In this document: piece after piece, positions 50,689 through 57,427 of the stretch
Layout: each line of letters begins with the position of its first letter
How positions within the stretch are numbered: the first letter of the stretch is position 1
Assembly (NCBI GenBank): GCA_017609175.1
Contig: JAFCEJ010000001.1
Location: 1 to 57,427, forward strand
Source: Candidatus Pacearchaeota archaeon
GTDB taxonomy: Archaea; Nanobdellota; Nanobdellia; Pacearchaeales; GW2011-AR1
DNA: 57,427 bases
Direction: 5' to 3'
Notes under the pieces: generated by a model
Told to the model about the DNA's origin: nothing
What the model saw: the letters and a program-made list of their open reading frames with translations, nothing else
The model's database searches: none
Program-made: the position numbers and the translations under genes

Positions 50689-51026
50689 TTTTTAAAAGGT
50701 AAATGAGGCAATACAAATAAAGGAAAAACCATAATAGCTAATAATACTCCTAAATAAACAAATAAGGTATTTCCTTGATATTTATTTATATTTATGAAAG
50801 CATAAAAAGCAACACTCCCCATATAAATACAATAAATTATAAAAGGTAACATTTCGGGAGCGGTCCTTTCAAATAAAATTCTCATTTTTAATTGAGATTC
50901 TTTTGAGGCTTCTGCCTGTTCCATTTTTGTAATTGCTTCATTTACTCTTTCTATTTTCTGTATATCTTGTTCGTTAAGGCAAAGTATTTCTTCTTCTGAG
51001 AGTTTTTTCCTATAATGTCCTTCCAT
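50667..51026 (-). CDS. Membrane protein with coiled-coil N-terminus, 119 aa
   Basis: MEGHYRKKLSEEEILCLNEQD and a helical acidic stretch (VNEAITKMEQAEASKESQ), then two helices (FIIYCIYMGSVAFYAFI and LFVYLGVLLAIMVFPLFVL). Overlaps the 69-aa gene. The pair may form a small complex; not recognised. Confidence 0.6.
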   Translation of the reverse strand: MEGHYRKKLSEEEILCLNEQDIQKIERVNEAITKMEQAEASKESQLKMRILFERTAPEMLPFIIYCIYMGSVAFYAFININKYQGNTLFVYLGVLLAIMVFPLFVLPHLPFKKWLEKSS

Positions 51027-51190
51027 TTTTATTTAAATAAAGATGGTTTACTTGCTTTAAAAAATCTCTTTTTTAAATTCACAAAAGAAAATAGAGCCTC
51101 TATAGCGTTTTTTCATAACTTTTGAGTGGAATTATTAATCCAAAAGCTTTAAAAGACATCTTTGAGTTTTAATTAAACGAGGTTATTAAA

Positions 51191-51385
51191 ATGGATGAGG
51201 AAATGAATCAACAAGCTCCTGAGGAGGTTGCTGGAGAAACTCAAGAAGAAACATCTGAGACTCCAGAAGAATCAGCAGAAGAAGCTGGAGAGGCTACTGC
51301 TGAGCAACCTGAGGAGACTACAGAACCTTCTGAAGCAACTGAAGCTCCAGGAGAAGAATCTGTTGCTGAAGAAGCAGCTGAATAA
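51191..51385 (+). CDS. Acidic low-complexity mini-protein, 64 aa
   Basis: After MDEEMNQQAPEEVAGETQ the composition is almost only Glu, Ala, Thr, Pro, Ser and Gly. ATG 51191 has a Shine-Dalgarno-like GAGGT (51179-51183) and the leader AACGAGGTTATTAAA, nearly the same as before the 24-aa acidic ORF at 52479. A T-rich stretch after the stop can serve as terminator. Such a disordered acidic protein could be an abundant polyanion mimic or chaperone-like factor. Function unknown. The 164-bp gap before it holds only AT-rich sequence. Confidence 0.65.
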   Translation: MDEEMNQQAPEEVAGETQEETSETPEESAEEAGEATAEQPEETTEPSEATEAPGEESVAEEAAE

Positions 51386-51456
51386 TTCTAAATTTATTTT
51401 TTTATTTTTTTATTTTTTTTCAATATCTTTATATATTATAATAAATAATATTTTTT

Positions 51457-52368
51457 ATGGGGTGGAGAATATTTTTTAGTCTGCTTTTTATAATTGTTGT
51501 AATTGGCTTACTTGTTTTTTATTGGTTTATTCCTACAAGAACAACTGAATTTATTCCAAGAGGTCCAATAAACTCTAATTTTAGTTTGAGCAACTCTGTA
51601 GCCATAGATATGCAATTTTATCCAAATATGAGATACCCAAGCAGAATTATAACATATAAGATTTATAATTGCTCCTTGCAAAAGAAAAATGATATGGAAA
51701 GAGCATTTGAAATACTTTCTAATAAAACGATATTAAAATTTAATCCTGCTGAGAATGAAGAGATTTCTGTAACTTGTGATAACAAAGTCAAAATGGAAGA
51801 GGGATTGTTTATTGCTGGTGAAGGCGGCCCGACAAAAATTGTCCAAACAGATTTATTTAATGTTATTCTAAAAGGAAAAGTATTGTTAATAAGAGATTCT
51901 TCATGCCCTAATCCGAATATTGCAATACATGAACTTTTACATGCATTAGGTTTTGACCATTCAGAAAACAAAAATAATATAATGTATCCTGTGAGCAAAT
52001 GTGAGCAAACAATTGGCGATGATACTATTGCTTTGATAAATGAGTTATATAAAACTCCGACTTACCCAGACCTGTCTTTTGAGAATGTTTCTGCAGTCCT
52101 TAATGGTAGATATTTAAAAGCTGAAATTAGTGTGAAAAATGACGGGCTTATTGTTTCTAAAGAAGGAAAGATATTTATTTATGCTGACGATGATTTGGAA
52201 AATACTTTTGACCTGAAACCGTTAGATATTGGAGCAGGATTAAAAATGACTTTGGAAAATGTTTGGATATCAAGGAGAAATCCAGAAAAATTAAAATTTG
52301 TTATTGATTATGATTTTGAGGAGTTGGATAAGAACAATAATGAAATTATCTTAGAAGTAAGTCATTAA
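51457..52368 (+). CDS. Membrane-anchored matrixin-like zinc metalloprotease
   Basis: N-terminal anchor helix (5-24), then an exported region. The active site HELLHALGFDHSE (residues 158-170; zinc ligands His158, His162, His168) is the HExxHxxGxxH motif of metzincins, followed by the Met-turn NIMYP. A C-terminal beta domain (about 210-303, ISVKNDGLIVSKEGKIFIYADD) resembles a CARDB-like module. Likely outside the cell, acting on surface proteins. 303 aa. Confidence 0.85.
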   Translation: MGWRIFFSLLFIIVVIGLLVFYWFIPTRTTEFIPRGPINSNFSLSNSVAIDMQFYPNMRYPSRIITYKIYNCSLQKKNDMERAFEILSNKTILKFNPAENEEISVTCDNKVKMEEGLFIAGEGGPTKIVQTDLFNVILKGKVLLIRDSSCPNPNIAIHELLHALGFDHSENKNNIMYPVSKCEQTIGDDTIALINELYKTPTYPDLSFENVSAVLNGRYLKAEISVKNDGLIVSKEGKIFIYADDDLENTFDLKPLDIGAGLKMTLENVWISRRNPEKLKFVIDYDFEELDKNNNEIILEVSH

Positions 52369-52404
52369 AAAATAAAAAAGAAAGAAGAAAAGTGTTATGA
52401 AAAA

Positions 52405-52479
52405 TTAAAAATCATCATCAAGATTTAGATCATCTTCGAAGTTATCTTCTTCGAAATCTTCATCAGGGTATTCGTCCAT
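52405..52479 (-). CDS. Acidic 24-aa micro-protein
   Basis: Too short for the ORF track. Minus-strand ATG 52479 reads MDEYPDEDFEEDNFEDDLNL..., 14 of 24 residues acidic, stop at 52405. Upstream on the same strand lie GAGGTTTAAA (a good Shine-Dalgarno context) and CTTTATAAAT about 45 nt away. The leader ACGAGGTTTAAAATGGACGA closely matches that of the acidic 64-aa gene at 51191. Translation is plausible but unproven. Confidence 0.5.
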   Translation of the reverse strand: MDEYPDEDFEEDNFEDDLNLDDDF

Positions 52480-52594
52480 TTTAAACCTCGTTTTTTTGTA
52501 ATTCTGATAAAATATTTTTATTTATAAAGGTTATGGTAATGAAAAATAAAATCTAAGAATCAAAAAATAGGATATAAAATATTTTAATAAAAAA

Positions 52595-52733
52595 TCCCTC
52601 CACCAGGATTCGAACCTGGGATCTCTCGGGTGCTGCTTCTTGACTTTTGGGGTTTCATAGAATTTCATGAAAATGAATCTCCACCTTAAGTAAAACCTAC
52701 AGCCAAGCGCTCTAACCACTGAGCTATGGAGGG
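52595..52733 (-). tRNA. tRNA-Tyr(GUA) with 66-nt intron
   Basis: On the minus strand: acceptor CCCTCCA/TGGAGGG, discriminator A, D-stem GCTC/GAGC, anticodon stem CTTGG/CCGAG, variable AGATC, T-stem CCAGG/CCTGG, loop TTCGAAT. The intron is 52631-52696 between positions 37 and 38. BHB: central helix CTGT/GCAG, bulges AGG and CAC. The spliced loop CTGTAGC gives anticodon GUA. The C1-G72 pair fits archaeal tRNA-Tyr. Confidence 0.9.
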
Positions 52734-52772
52734 ATAAAATAAAAAGATTTGAATTGTTTTTAAAGATTATGA

Positions 52773-54164
52773 TTAATAGTCTTCTTCAATTTCTCCTTTG
52801 TGTTGTTCTGAAACAAAAAAGGCTCTGTTTGAAGTTGTTTCTTTAATTTTTCCATTAACTTCATAGAAAATTCTTGCTGCAGGCAACGCAAACTTTCCAA
52901 GAACACCGAGTTTAGAATAAATAATATAAGACATGATTCTTATTTCCCCTTTTTCTAATTTTTCAATATCCCATTCTATTCTTTTATTTTTCTCGTCGAT
53001 TCTTGAGGGCTTTTCTGCACCGAATTTATCATAAACTTTTACTAATGGGGGTAATTTGTCGATGATGTTAATTCTTTCTACATATTTTTTTGCATTTGCT
53101 ATTAAGGAAACCTTGAGTGCAAATTCTCCTCCTTTTGTTTTAACAAACGAAACTTTTTTTCTTACAATCAAATCCTCCTCTGAAGTTTTTTTTGCAAAAA
53201 TTACAATTACTATTACAAAAAAGATTATTAAAAATGGGAATAACCAATTTGTTTTTACAATGATATTCAATGTTTCCCCTGGTTTTACTATTCTATTCCA
53301 AGTGTAATAAACAGTCATACCATGCCTTTCAATAACATCTGGTTCTGGTTCAAAGGTTGTAAATAATCTTGAAACAATATTTTTTTTAATTGCAGTATCT
53401 GAATTTACTTCAACATTACCTTCATTCTTTTTTGAAATTATTTTTGTTGTGATTAAAAATCCATATTCTTTTTTTTCTGAAACTACTAATTTTTTTTCAG
53501 CGAATTTAATAGTTCCTTCTAAAGTTGTATTTGTTCTACCAGCTTCTATTTCTGCTTTTAGTGTATAAAACCCTGCAGTTAGTTCTTTAAAGTCCTCTTT
53601 ATTAAGATTTATTGTGAATTCTTTTTTCTCATATGGTTTTAGAGAAAATTCCTTTTCTAATTCAAAGAAAGGTGAAGAAAATTTTGCTTTTATCTTTTCA
53701 AAGTTAAAGTTTTCCTTATTTTTCAGATAAATTGTGATGGAATCGGATTCAGGATTTATTTCTGATGCTTCAATCTTAAGAGCATTTTTTAAATCGATTA
53801 TTTTTACTGTTAATTCTTCTTTTTGAGGAATATTATCTTTTCCTTTGATTTCGTATTGCAATGTATAAAAAAATTTAGGATATTCAAAATCTTCTCTGGC
53901 ATGAACTTTTAATTGTATTGTTTTTAATTCATTTTGTTCTAATTTTATTTCTTTTGATTCCATGATAAAATATCCTGGTATGCTGTCAAATCTAAAAGTA
54001 TCATCTTCCCCCAAGTTTGTTACATTTAATTCAAAAATTGCTGGTTGATTTATTCCTTTTATGAGAACTTCATTTGAACTTTGTTTTTCAATTTTGAGAT
54101 TTGCGGCTAAAATACATGGCAGAATTAATAATATTAATAAGAGGGAAAGGATCTTTTTTTTCAT
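52773..54164 (-). CDS. Secreted Ig-like membrane protein with cytoplasmic domain
   Basis: Signal peptide 1-20, then COG1470/NPCBM-type beta domains (FELNVTNLGEDDTF, ESDSITIYLKNKENF, YEKKEFTINLNKEDF) to about 310, one transmembrane helix (about 313-330, LFPFLIIFFVIVIVIFA), and a DUF11-like domain inside (RINIIDKLPPLVKVYD, WDIEKLEKGEIRIMSYII). Ends acidic. 463 aa. Could link cell-surface layer and cytoplasm. Function unknown; architecture resembles other DPANN surface proteins. Confidence 0.7.
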   Translation of the reverse strand: MKKKILSLLLILLILPCILAANLKIEKQSSNEVLIKGINQPAIFELNVTNLGEDDTFRFDSIPGYFIMESKEIKLEQNELKTIQLKVHAREDFEYPKFFYTLQYEIKGKDNIPQKEELTVKIIDLKNALKIEASEINPESDSITIYLKNKENFNFEKIKAKFSSPFFELEKEFSLKPYEKKEFTINLNKEDFKELTAGFYTLKAEIEAGRTNTTLEGTIKFAEKKLVVSEKKEYGFLITTKIISKKNEGNVEVNSDTAIKKNIVSRLFTTFEPEPDVIERHGMTVYYTWNRIVKPGETLNIIVKTNWLFPFLIIFFVIVIVIFAKKTSEEDLIVRKKVSFVKTKGGEFALKVSLIANAKKYVERINIIDKLPPLVKVYDKFGAEKPSRIDEKNKRIEWDIEKLEKGEIRIMSYIIYSKLGVLGKFALPAARIFYEVNGKIKETTSNRAFFVSEQHKGEIEEDY

Positions 54165-54208
54165 TAGAGAATTAAATCTGGGCTATATTTAAATATTTTT
54201 GTGGTGAA

Positions 54209-54715
54209 TTATTTCTTTCCTTCAAGGTCGAGCCATGCTTTGGCTTGATTTAAGAATTCGTCGCAGTCACTCGCAAGTTTGTTTTCAAATTGTTCGACTC
54301 TGGAAGCAATTACCCATTTTTCATAAATTCCTCTTAAAAATTTGTGAAATGCGTTTTTTTCAAATTTGCCGTCATAATCTCTTACTAAAATTCCTTTTAC
54401 ACTTATTTCAACGGCTCCTTTGTTAGTTTTTATTTTCGCACCATTTGGCTGTTGTACTTCAACATCTACTAACTTTTCAATTTTAAATGTAACTTTAACT
54501 TGAAACTGAAAATAATCTGTTACTTTATTTTCTCCAGTCCATTCAATTTCTAAGTCTTTTGAGTTTCCACTTAATTTTTCTTTATATTTATCTTCTATTA
54601 CTTTAAGCCCTGTTTCATCTGTAAGCCAATCATAACAGAATTTATAGAAATCTTTAAATGAAAAAATTCCGGTATATTTTATTTTGCTACTGAAAATTGT
54701 TTCTTTTTCTGACAT
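54209..54715 (-). CDS. Hypothetical soluble protein, 168 aa
   Basis: Mostly beta in the centre (FQFQVKVTFKIEKLVDVEV, GAVEISVKGILVRDY) with helices at both ends; no Cys-rich or catalytic motif. The opening IKYTGIFSFKDFYKFCYDWLTDETGLKVIED is distinctive and looks conserved in this group of archaea. Lies downstream of the CBS gene on the same strand. Not recognised. Confidence 0.65.
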   Translation of the reverse strand: MSEKETIFSSKIKYTGIFSFKDFYKFCYDWLTDETGLKVIEDKYKEKLSGNSKDLEIEWTGENKVTDYFQFQVKVTFKIEKLVDVEVQQPNGAKIKTNKGAVEISVKGILVRDYDGKFEKNAFHKFLRGIYEKWVIASRVEQFENKLASDCDEFLNQAKAWLDLEGKK

Positions 54716-54786
54716 AGAGTAATAAAATTAATTTGATTTAAATATTTAACTAATAAGGAAATGTTTTTCTTTTTTGAGATTATTGA

Positions 54787-55350
54787 TTACATTGATGCTG
54801 CACAGGTATTACAGAGAAGTCTTCCATCAATTTTTTGGAGAATGTCTGTAGCACCACATTCTTCACAAACCCCCTCATGCATATATTCTCTGTTTTTTGC
54901 TTTTCTAACTCTTTTTAATTTTTCAGCCTCTTCTCTTATTTGTTTAAGTTCTTCTAATTCAGGATAAATTTCTGGATGGAATGTTAATATATCTCTTATT
55001 GTTAATATTCCTACAATTTCTTTTCCTTGGACAACAGGAAGTCGCCGGAATTTTAATTTTTTCATTTTTCTTAAAGCTTCTTCTAATGTTGCAGTGGGTT
55101 TTATCGTCGCGATTTTTTTTCTAGAAATATCAATTACTCTAATTTTTGCTAAATCTTTTCTTGATTTTTTTATTAGCGCCCATAAAATATCTCGTTGAGA
55201 AATAAAACCGACTAGTCTTTTTTTATCAAGAACAACAAGACTGCCAACCCTCTTTTTTACAAATATTTTGGCACAATCCAATAAACTTGTATCTGGTTTG
55301 ACAAAGATTATGTCCCTTGTCATTACATCTGCAACAATAATATCTCTCAT
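54787..55350 (-). CDS. Two-CBS-domain protein with C-terminal zinc ribbon
   Basis: CBS 1 (about 5-55: VADVMTRDIIFVKPDTSLLDCAKIFVKKRVGSLVV, GFISQRDIL) and CBS 2 (about 75-130: IATIKPTATLEEALRKMKKLKFRRLPVV, GILTIRDIL) bind adenine nucleotides. A helix links to a zinc ribbon CEECGATD...LCNTC. In archaea such proteins regulate enzymes or transcription by energy state. 187 aa. Divergent from the thermosome gene, with a 100-bp gap. Confidence 0.9.
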   Translation of the reverse strand: MRDIIVADVMTRDIIFVKPDTSLLDCAKIFVKKRVGSLVVLDKKRLVGFISQRDILWALIKKSRKDLAKIRVIDISRKKIATIKPTATLEEALRKMKKLKFRRLPVVQGKEIVGILTIRDILTFHPEIYPELEELKQIREEAEKLKRVRKAKNREYMHEGVCEECGATDILQKIDGRLLCNTCAASM

Positions 55351-55450
55351 ATATTTACCAAAATGTTTTCGCTTTTAAAAGTTGTTTACCACTATAAAAT
55401 ATGTTCTCTAATGAGATAAAATTTATAAGGGGTTTTTTTGAGATTAATAT

Positions 55451-57058
55451 ATGGCAGAAAAACCAGTTGTTCTAATGCCAGAGGATGTTCAGAGAATTCT
55501 TGGAAAGGACGCTCAAAGAAACAATATTCTCGCTGCTAAAATGGTAGCTGAGATGGTAAAGACAACTCTGGGTCCTAAGGGGATGGATAAAATGCTCGTT
55601 TCTCCTACAAATGATATTATTATTACTAATGATGGTGTGACGATTTTAGAAGAAATGCAAATTGAGCATCCTGCTGCGAAAATGATGGTTGAAATCGCAA
55701 AGACACAAGAGACAGAAGTTGGTGACGGGACAACAACCGCAGTTATGGTTGCTGGAAAATTATTAGAAAATGCTGAGAAGCTTCTTGACAAAAAAATTCA
55801 TCCGACTGTTATTACAAAAGGCTATAGGCTGGCTGCTGAAAAGTGTCAGGAAATTTTAAGTGATATTGCTTTAAGAATTACTCCTGAAGACGAAGATATT
55901 TTGAAACAGATTGCAATGACTGCAATGACTGGTAAGGGTGCTGAAGATGCGAAAGAAACTTTTGCAGAAATTATTGTGCAGGCAGTTAAACAGGTTCAGA
56001 CTGAAAAAGGAATTGATTTGGATGATATTAAGATTGAAAAATCCAAAGGAAATGGAATTAAAGACACTGAGCTTATTGCAGGAATTGTTTTAGATAAAGA
56101 GAAAGTTTCGCAAGACATGCCAAAGATTGTTGAAAATGCTAAGATAGCTTTGATTGATTTTTCATTAGAAATTAAAAATCCTGAGATTGATACAAAGATT
56201 TCAATTTCTTCTCCAGAACAACTAAAGAATTTTCTTGATCAAGAGGAAAGGACAATTAAGGAGATGATTGAAAAAGTTAAAGATTCTGGTGCAAATGTTA
56301 TTTTCTGTCAAAAAGGTATTGATGATTTTGCCCAATATTTATTGGCGAAAGCAGGAATTTATGCTTGTAGGCGTGTTGCAAGGTCTGATATGGAAAAATT
56401 AGCAAAATCTACTGGAGGAAAAATTGTTAGTAATTTGAATGAACTAAGCTCTTTAGAATTAGGTAGTGCTGAAATGGTTGAAGAAGTTAAACATGGTGAT
56501 GATACTATGACATATGTTCGTGGATGTCAAAATCCAAAAGCATTGACAATTTTAATTCATGGTGGTACAGAACATGTTATTGATGAAATTGAAAGAGCAA
56601 TTAAAGATGGGTTAGGCGATGTTATCGCTTCATTAAAATCGGGTTTAATTGTTCCTGGTGGAGGTGCGATTGAAATTGAGCTTGCTCGTAGATTGAGAGA
56701 GTTTGGACATTCTCTTAGTGGAAGGGAGCAATTGGCTGTTGAAGAATTTGCAAATGCTTTAGAATATATCCCTGCGACTCTGGCTGAAAATGCAGGTATG
56801 GACCCTATTGATGTTTTGACTGAATTAAAATCACGACATGATGCGGGCGAAAAGAATGCTGGATTAAATCTGTTTAAGAATAAGATTGAAAATGTTTTGG
56901 AAGCCAGAATTCTTGAGCCGTTGAAAATTAAGACACAGGTGATAAATTCTGCAACAGAAGTTGCTATTATGATTTTGAGAATTGATGATGTTATTGCATC
57001 TTCTGGGGATAAAGATGGTAAAGGAATGAGAATGCCTTCTATGGGAGGATATGAATAA
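55451..57058 (+). CDS. thsA: Thermosome subunit (group II chaperonin)
   Basis: Forms the archaeal ATP-driven folding chamber. Equatorial motifs [47 protein letters not shown]; apical part with [18 protein letters not shown]-terminal [22 protein letters not shown]. 535 aa without the long Gly-Met tail of some species. TATA-like TAAAATTTATAAGG lies about 25 nt upstream. Stop overlaps the next ATG (TAATG). Confidence 0.97.
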   Translation: MAEKPVVLMPEDVQRILGKDAQRNNILAAKMVAEMVKTTLGPKGMDKMLVSPTNDIIITNDGVTILEEMQIEHPAAKMMVEIAKTQETEVGDGTTTAVMVAGKLLENAEKLLDKKIHPTVITKGYRLAAEKCQEILSDIALRITPEDEDILKQIAMTAMTGKGAEDAKETFAEIIVQAVKQVQTEKGIDLDDIKIEKSKGNGIKDTELIAGIVLDKEKVSQDMPKIVENAKIALIDFSLEIKNPEIDTKISISSPEQLKNFLDQEERTIKEMIEKVKDSGANVIFCQKGIDDFAQYLLAKAGIYACRRVARSDMEKLAKSTGGKIVSNLNELSSLELGSAEMVEEVKHGDDTMTYVRGCQNPKALTILIHGGTEHVIDEIERAIKDGLGDVIASLKSGLIVPGGGAIEIELARRLREFGHSLSGREQLAVEEFANALEYIPATLAENAGMDPIDVLTELKSRHDAGEKNAGLNLFKNKIENVLEARILEPLKIKTQVINSATEVAIMILRIDDVIASSGDKDGKGMRMPSMGGYE

Positions 57059-57333
57059 TGGGAATAGAAGATATGGCAAATAATACTAATGAGGATATGA
57101 AATATCTTTCAAAATTACAAGGAGGGGATTATTGTGTTATTGAAACCCTTGAGGGAAGATATAAGACTTATAAGCAATCTGAATTTGCAAGGCTGGTTGC
57201 TGAAAATGAAATTGAGTTTAATGATATTGTAAAATCAAATATTCCTAAGAAAGAAGCTGAAAAAATATGTATTAAATATAATAAAAAGAATAGAAAAAGT
57301 GTTTGGCCTGGTTTTAATGAAGATAAAATTTAA
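57058..57333 (+). CDS. Small hypothetical protein, 91 aa
   Basis: Starts within the thermosome stop (TAATG), so coupled. [26 protein letters not shown] then GRYKTYKQSEFARLVAENEIEFNDI and a basic end. Might be a small cofactor or unrelated passenger; no family recognised. Confidence 0.6.
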   Translation: MGIEDMANNTNEDMKYLSKLQGGDYCVIETLEGRYKTYKQSEFARLVAENEIEFNDIVKSNIPKKEAEKICIKYNKKNRKSVWPGFNEDKI

Positions 57334-57334
57334 A

Positions 57335-57427
57335 TTATAAAAACCAGAAAATTTTGTAGAATAAATTTTTCAGCCATCTGATAAATTTTTGCCATAAAGA
57401 TTGTTTCTCAATTATAATTTTTTCTTC
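57335..57427 (-). CDS. C-terminal end of a gene continuing beyond the window
   Basis: The minus-strand frame is open from the right edge to a stop at 57335 and encodes EEKIIIEKQSLWQKFIRW... ending KIFWFL. An acidic start followed by an aromatic, basic amphipathic helix suggests a membrane-associated C-terminus. Convergent with the 91-aa gene, separated by one base. Cannot be identified from 30 residues. Confidence 0.5.
   Translation of the reverse strand, partial: EEKIIIEKQSLWQKFIRWLKNLFYKIFWFL

Noticed and set aside
1-57427. CRISPR arrays and insertion sequences
   Set aside because: No regularly spaced repeats, transposase or integrase frames were seen; the RecB/Cas4-like gene has no cas neighbours.

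Overview
The window is a strongly AT-rich archaeal chromosome segment. Archaeal markers include eS28, eL24, eL7/L7Ae, eS6, aIF2-gamma, aIF5B, Kae1, a thermosome subunit, archaeal ThrRS with a DTD-like editing domain, and tRNA genes with 37/38 bulge-helix-bulge introns. Compact genes, TATA-like boxes (TTTATAAA) about 25 nt before many start codons, many secreted or membrane proteins of unknown function, a bacterial-type DNA gyrase and no visible CRISPR or insertion sequence all suggest a DPANN lineage, in the Pacearchaeota/Woesearchaeota/Nanoarchaeota area. That placement is inference from gene content, not a phylogeny.

Layout. 1-9000: the end of a Cys-rich surface protein, PEP synthase with a charged tail, a decayed small membrane gene, a ferredoxin, a PP-loop tRNA thiolase-like protein followed by a TtuA-like protein without a PP-loop, and a receptor-like protein with a degenerate nucleotide-cyclase fold. 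9000-17450: TrpRS, ThrRS, a Trm9-like methyltransferase, a MTA phosphorylase-APRT fusion and Elp3. 17480-17910: intron-containing tRNA-Ile(UAU) and tRNA-Glu(UUC), separated by a structured 115-bp duplication of the tRNA-Ile 3' end. 17950-24520: ATP-cone nuclease, Obg-like GTPase, a frameshifted metallo-beta-lactamase gene, metallopeptidase, DUF192, a Lys-rich mini-protein, Kae1, and an L7Ae-eS28-eL24 operon whose leader folds as a kink-turn. 24600-32250: surface proteins, then gyrB-cupin-zinc ribbon-gyrA. 32270-40450: RecB-type nuclease, secreted proteins, aIF2-gamma, eS6, aIF5B, tandem UUCG hairpins and a gutted dph2. 40470-46280: metallophosphoesterase, thioredoxin-CcdA pair, PC4-like protein, two glycosyltransferases and uS10. 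46370-57427: CPA2 antiporter, SerRS, tRNA-Asp, acidic mini-proteins, a matrixin-like protease, intron-containing tRNA-Tyr, CBS-zinc-ribbon protein, thermosome and partial gene ends.

The genes work mainly in translation: three synthetases, four tRNAs, ribosomal proteins, initiation factors, and tRNA modification enzymes (Elp3, Trm9-like, thiolase-like, Kae1). Many operon junctions have the exact form TAA-A-ATG, with one spacer base and no Shine-Dalgarno, which suggests termination-reinitiation. The candidates I rate most unusual are the PP-loop-less TtuA homologue next to an intact PP-loop enzyme, the receptor with a degenerate cyclase domain, the MTAP-APRT fusion, the L7Ae leader kink-turn, the repeated structured element after tRNA-Ile, and tiny acidic proteins sharing a leader. 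Three genes (small membrane protein, MBL hydrolase, dph2) look broken.
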